This document shows, piece by piece, positions 58,941-64,000 of a stretch of 64,000 nucleotides of DNA. A program made the translations under genes and the position numbers. Source of the stretch: Aptenodytes patagonicus (Eukaryota; Chordata; Aves; Sphenisciformes; Spheniscidae); assembly GCF_965638725.1 (NCBI RefSeq), contig NW_027472020.1, positions 310,001 through 374,000 of the forward strand, written 5' to 3'. The notes under the pieces are model-generated. The model saw nothing but the letters and a program-made list of their open reading frames with translations, was not told the DNA's origin and ran no database searches. The stretch's first letter is position 1. Each line of letters starts with the position of its first letter.

Positions 58941-59420
58941 CTGTAACTGTTCACTCAACTCCTGCTCAGGTTTTGGCAGGATACGCAGCTCACGCCGAGG
59001 CCCGACGTGTGCTGAGAGCAAGGCCGTTAGGTCAAAGCGTGGGTAAGACATTCGCAGGACACGATTGACAAGACAGGGTGATGGCTGTTCTGCAGCCCTT
59101 AAAACCTGCAGCTCGCTGTCTCCTGCGGCCTTCATCTCCTGTATTTTTGCATAGTAACTGTCTGGCAGTTTCTTCAATATCCACTAACTTATGGAAATGG
59201 TACAGACCAAACAAGACACCTTCGCTCCTTTGTATGTGAGCCAGGGCCTTTCCAGCTCGCTGGTTCACAGCAAGGACATGAGGCCTGTTGCTCCTTAGTC
59301 ATCCTGAACCAAAGTACGGCTAGGAGTCAAGTGTATCCGTCACTCCCGTTCCGGTGAAGGACCGTAGTGAACCATTAAAAAAGTCGACAATCTTTTGCAG
59401 CTTCTCCTTTGTGACGCTGG
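58941..59420. other. right flank between arm and direct-repeat junction
   Basis: About 480 bp without a left-arm counterpart. Its first part (58,945-59,060, with ACTGTTCACTCAACTCCTGC and GATACGCAGCTCACGCCGAG) is a diverged relative of 25,565-25,690. Its last part (59,345-59,412) is a diverged relative of 54,283-54,346 in the CCDC81-like 3' flank. It probably belongs to a dispersed repeat I cannot name. A 78-codon minus-strand frame (59,032-59,268) has no recognisable domain. Confidence 0.5.
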
Positions 59421-59629
59421 AGCCCACAGCACCAGTGGGCGCAGACAAGGTGCTGCGTCGTCCCAGGGGCGAAGGAAGGCAGCGCATCCGCGCTGGCCTC
59501 GTCTCTCCTCCCTGTCAGGCACTGGCGGGACCGTCCCCTCTGCCGTGCCCAAATGGCCTCTGAGGCCCGGAAAGGCCTGAGGGAAGGGCCGGACCTGCCT
59601 TAGTTTAGTAAAACGAAACCAGGAAACTC

Positions 59630-61285
59630 AAACTGAGGCTTTGGACCCTAAAAATGAGGCGTGGTACCCTAAAATGAGGGTTAAGACCCTACAAATGAAG
59701 CTTTGGACCCTACCAATGAGGGTTAGAATGCTACAAATGAGGCTTTGGATTCTGAAAATGAAGATTTGGATCCAAAACGGATTCTTTGAGCCTTAAAAAG
59801 GAGGCTTTCAGCCCTGAAAAAGATGTTTGGATGCTAAAAATGAGGCTTTGAACAATAAAAATGAGGCTTTGAGACCCCAAATGAGGTTGTGTTCCCTAAA
59901 GTGCGGGTTTGGATGATAAAAATGAGGCTTTGTAGCCTAGAATTGATGCTTTGGACTCTAAAAGTAAGACCCTGGAAACTAAAAATGATGCTTTGGGCCC
60001 TAAAACGATAATTCAGACTCCATAAATGTAGCTTTGGACCTTAAAAAAAGTGGTTTGGGCCCTAAAAATGGGAGTTTAGACCCTTAAAATGAAGCATTGG
60101 GCCTTAAAAGTAAGATTATGAGCCCTAAAATGAAGACTTTGAGCTGTAAAAGAGGGGTTTGGACCCTGTGAATGAGAATTTGGACCCTAAAAATAAAGCT
60201 TTGAGCCCTATAACATATGGTTTGGAAACTACAATGAGGCTTTGGACTCTGAAAGGCGCTTTTGCGTCTTAAAATGATGTTTGGACTCTGAAAATGAGCC
60301 TTTGCAAACTAAAACTGAGGCTTTGACCCTGAAAATTAGGTGCCACCCGGCATTTCAGGCTTTTGACCTATAATGAAGGTTTGGACCCTAAAAATGAGGC
60401 TTTGAAGTCTCTAAATGAGAGTTCAGGCCCTCAAAATTCAGGTTTGGAAAATAAAAATGAGGCTTTGGACCTTAAAAATGAGGCTTTGGACATTAAAAAG
60501 TCGATGCCCCAAAGCCTGTCAGTGTTTAAGAGGCACTTGGACAATGCCCTTATTACCATGCTTTAACTTGGTCAGCCCTGAATTGGTCCGGCAGCTTGAC
60601 TAGATGATCGTTGTAGGTCCCTTCCAACTGAAATAGCCTATTCTATTCTGTTCTTTTCTATTCTTTTCTATTTCTATTTCTATTTCTATTTCTATTTCTA
60701 TTTCTATTTCTATTTCTATTTCTATTTCTATTTCTATTTCTATTTCTATTCTATTCCAAAAAACCTGAGGCTTTGGGCCCTAAAAATTACAGACTGGATC
60801 CTAAAAATTAGGCTATAGGAAAATGAGGCTTTGGGAGCTAAACTGCGGGTTTGGGCGTGAAAGTGAGGCTTTGGACCCTAAAAATGAGGCTTTGAGCCTT
60901 TGAAGCGGGGTTTGGAACTTATAAATGCGGGTTTGTATCCTGAAAATGAGGTTTTGGACCTTAAAAATGACTATTTGGACCCCCCCAAGGAGGCTTTGGG
61001 CCCTAAAAATGAGGCTTGCACCTTGAAAATAAGTCTTTGGGCTTTAAAAACGTGGGGCTGGATCTTAAAAATGAGTCTTTGGGCCCTGAAATGACGCTTT
61101 GGACCCTGAAAATGATGATTTAGGCTCTAAATTGAGGGTTTGGGGCCCTTAACTGGGTTTTTGTACCTTTAAGGTGCAGCTTTGGACTCATAAGAAATGA
61201 GGCTTTGTGCCCTGAACATGAGGGCTGGGACTCTAAACAGGATGATTTGGGCCTTAAAAAGGAGGGCTTTTTTGCCCAGAGAGCG
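59630..61285 (+). repeat. 21-bp minisatellite (third copy)
   Basis: Direct copy of about 51,475-53,120, including the CR1 fragment at 60,499-60,645 and a (CTATTT)n array at 60,645-60,758 with one hexamer more than the right-arm copy. Confidence 0.9.
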
Positions 61286-63133
61286 GACAGATCTTGTAGC
61301 CAGGGGGGCAAGGCTTTGGTGGTGTTCATACCTCAGTTGGGCATGTCCTTGAGCAGCCTGATGGGACCTGCTCTGAGCACGGGGTTGGGCTGGAAACCTC
61401 TCGATGTCCCCTCTGACCAGAATTATCCCATGATTTTATCATTCCCCTCAGTAGAAAGACCCAATTTGACAAGCTCAGCTGCTGTCCAGTCACAGTGTCA
61501 CCAGTGTAGGTGACACTACAGACTCCCCGGTGAGACACATCTCACCCCCACACTGAGCTCCTGGTTCTGGGTAGGTCTCTCCATTTTGGCCCTTCAGGAA
61601 GGTCTTCCAATTCCCAGCCCGGCACCCTCGGATCGCTTGCAAACCGGTGCAGAAAGATCTGCCCCTGCAAAGTGAAATTCAGCTTTGCAGACCCTCATCA
61701 CTCGCTCGCGCCAGTGTCCTCAGGAACAACCTTTGCTCAAGGTCAGGGACTGCATCTTTAGGGCGGCATCAGGGTGGCCCCTTCCCCCCCGATGCTGGAG
61801 GGGGTCCTAAGCAGAAGCTTCCCGTAAGGACGGTTTGGTTCCTGGGTTGCATAGGATGGATTTGGGCAAGGAGGAAAATGCCAGGAAACAGCAGGGGACG
61901 CGAGTGCCACCGTGCTGGGACTGGAGGTGGACCTTCTGTCAGCGTGGGTGGCCCACGGGATGGCCAAACAGGGCACCTACCTGGAGGTGGAGGTAGAGGT
62001 AGAAAGTGGATATAAATTGGGTCATCTGGGAGATAAATAGGATAGTAGAGAGCCCTGGCTCTACCCCAGGTGGAAATAGAAAGTCCAGGCCAGCGGAGCT
62101 GGGCTCAGCCTTGCTCTCTTTCCTTCCCCGGTCCCTTATGGCCCTGGGCGTAAGCTTAGGTGGCCTCCACTGCCCCTGCACGTATGTGCCCTCCATGCCT
62201 CCCCAGCTGCACTTGCATTCTCTCCTTTCCCCTCCAGGGATCTTCAGTTCTTCACAACATTGCTCCAAGTGCCTGGCTGCCCTCTCTTGCCTCCAAAACC
62301 ACGTTCCTTTCCATAGCGGCCATGGAGAAGGTCCTTTGGATGGAAGAGGTCCCGAGGGAAGGTCCCTCAGATGGCCCCGCTTCCAGGACCATGCTTGGCT
62401 GATCTCAGAGCCATGGCCAATTTTAAAACCCTTCTCCCCCATTCTGGTGAAGGACCGTTACGAACAATTGAAGAGTCGACACTCTTTTGCAACTTCTCCT
62501 TTGTGTTTTTATTCCTCTCTTTCCCGAGCCCCCTGTGGCCTGAAGTCAGATGGGTTTCTGCAAAAGAAGAGAGACTCTTCTAAAACAATACCGCAGGTTT
62601 TGGGAGCTCTTTGCCCGCACGCAGACCCCCTGGATGGCTTCAGGGCAGGACGCTGAGGGGAGGGCAGCTGTTTCTCTCCCTCTATTTGCCCCTTCTCTGC
62701 AGCCTCTCCAGCAGCAGCGGTTTGCTCCCAAGCTGTGCCAGACCCACCCAAAAAGCCTTTCTCTTCCCGCCGGGGATCTAAAGGAGCAACGAGCTGGGAA
62801 GAAACAGTCCCCTCTCTGGCCCCGAGCAGCCTTGCGGTTACTTAGGCCTTCCAAACATGGCCAAATAACATGGCCTTGTGTGTTTCCGGAGGCTACAGAA
62901 GAGAGGACGCCATTGGAAAATGAGTACCTCGCCCCTGGTGATGGAGGAGCCCAAGGTGGCAACTTAGCCACGACATCAATCAGAACTAAGGGCTCTTTGA
63001 AGAGTCCCCACTGTCCCTCTAACTCTGCATTTCTACAAGGAAATAGCACCCAAGGACGACACAGATTCAAATCACGTACCTGTTTTGCCACCTCAGGTGG
63101 TGCTCCCTCTGCTTCGGGCACCCCAAGCCCTGA

Positions 63134-64000
63134 TCACTCCAGCCAGGGCCACTCCATCCTGGAGACCACTGATCTGGTCTTCAGTGGGTGGCATTGCGTA
63201 GGCCTGGACCCCGGTACATTGGTGGCACCAAAAAGGGAGGGCTCAAAGCTGTATCCCGCTAATATGGTCTTCTGCGGTTCTTTCAGCACTGACCAGAACA
63301 TCTCAGGCCTTGATTTTAGTAATTGTGCTGTCTCAGGTCTTGGTGGCTGTGGAATGAAGACCTTGTAGGTAGGCTCCTCAGGCACCCTGGCCTCAGAGAT
63401 CGTTGATGGTAATTTGCTTCCGACGGGGACTTTCTTTTCTCCTTGTCCTCCTCCTCTGCACCTCCGAGGTTTAGCTGCCTGTGCTCGGCTCTGCTTTGAT
63501 GCTTGGCCTTTGGGCGCGGGTTTGCCCTTGGGTTGGCTGGTCACAGGCTGCTTTTTCCCAGAGGAGGCCCCTGAGATCGCTGGTAGCCGCCTGAAAGGGC
63601 ACAAAGGGAGGGGTCTGCCTGAGGATGTGATGGGCTTGGGGCCGCATTGTGCCCCCATGAGCCATGTGCCTGTTTACGCAGCCGCCGGCAGCTCAGCCGA
63701 TGGCTGCGCTCAGCTCGGGAGAGGAAACCCCCTGAGCCAGGACCCTCGGCTGACACACGGCTGTCCCCATGCACAGCTCAGGAGGCCACGCTGGGGCTCT
63801 CCTGAAAGGCCGGAGAGCAAGCAGCCCTGTGAAACGGGGAGCTCCCGGCAGCCCCATCCCGCCCCTCCAGGTGCTGCCTTCACCACTGTTGGGCGGCAAT
63901 GAACGGCGAGTGTTTGGGGCTGGGCAATGGGCTCTTGCTGGGTCAGAAAATGACCCTGTGCAAACACCAGTCCTGAACCTACAGACTCACCTGACCTGAG
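63134..64000 (-). CDS. CCDC81: CCDC81-like protein, copy 3 (partial, runs off window)
   Basis: The last exon is complete at 63,590-63,134. The 3' end of the preceding exon begins at 63,991 and continues past the window edge. The exon encodes the same basic tail as copies 1 and 2 and ends RMEWPWLE before the stop. One residue differs near the exon start (VTSQPKGK against VTGQPKGK in the other copies). The splice acceptor and the visible donor are intact. The HU-domain exons must lie beyond 64,000 if this copy is whole. Confidence 0.85.

Larger units (their letters stand above)
59421..64000 (+). repeat. third copy: direct repeat of the outer right arm (8.17 kb unit)
   Basis: Collinear, same-orientation copy of 51,251-55,841. 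The offset starts at 8,170, falls to 8,155 after a 15 bp deletion near 59,452, rises to 8,161 in the CTATTT array and settles at 8,159 after a 2 bp difference near 61,790. It runs off the window end, so its length is unknown. It carries the 21-bp minisatellite, CR1 tail, microsatellite, nested-repeat arm and the 3' part of a CCDC81-like gene. Confidence 0.95.

Noticed and set aside
1-64000. CRISPR arrays, tRNA, rRNA or bacterial operons
   Set aside because: The regular repeats are vertebrate minisatellites without unique spacers of constant length. No tRNA or rRNA signature was seen, and the genes are intron-containing.

Overview
This is vertebrate DNA, almost certainly from a bird. It has CR1 LINEs with the avian (ATTCTATG)n-type tail, two LTR families I recognise as avian ERVL-type, and short GC-rich genes whose introns are packed with minisatellites, as on avian microchromosomes. 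There are no prokaryotic genes, operons, rRNA or tRNA genes, or CRISPR arrays. Identifications rest on reading translations and splice sites by eye; no database search was run.

The main structure is a large inverted repeat. A left arm (about 5.39-27.10 kb) and a right arm (about 37.04-58.94 kb) are near-identical reverse complements around a ~9.9 kb unique spacer. Going inward from its outer end, each arm carries: (1) a complete CCDC81-like gene encoding two eukaryotic HU-type domains; (2) a ~735 bp repeat plus a 21-bp minisatellite; (3) a core with three splice-consistent exons of a gene I do not recognise; (4) the same minisatellite and repeat in inverted orientation, so an older inverted repeat is nested in the younger one; (5) an ERVL-type LTR, another minisatellite and an old CR1 fragment; (6) an intact seven-exon ADP-ribosylarginine hydrolase gene (ADPRH type, 358 codons, catalytic motifs present) with a different minisatellite in each large intron; (7) 42-bp and ~66-bp minisatellites and an ERVL-type solo LTR.

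Beyond the right arm, after ~480 bp, an 8.17 kb unit starts again in direct orientation (59,421 to the window end). The window therefore holds two complete CCDC81-like genes and the 3' part of a third. The locus looks like an actively amplifying cluster of inverted plus tandem copies. CCDC81-type HU genes are known from published comparative work to be massively expanded in birds, with a proposed role in recognising non-self molecules.

The left flank (1-5.39 kb) has a CR1 fragment, AT-rich sequence with one plausible exon, and a ~149-bp tandem repeat. The spacer has a CpG-rich promoter-like segment with a duplicated ZNF143-like/YY1-like module, scattered exon-like segments of an unidentified + strand gene, a ~2 kb polypyrimidine tract with a solo LTR in it, a 5'-truncated CR1 with a readable reverse transcriptase, and a decayed CR1 remnant.
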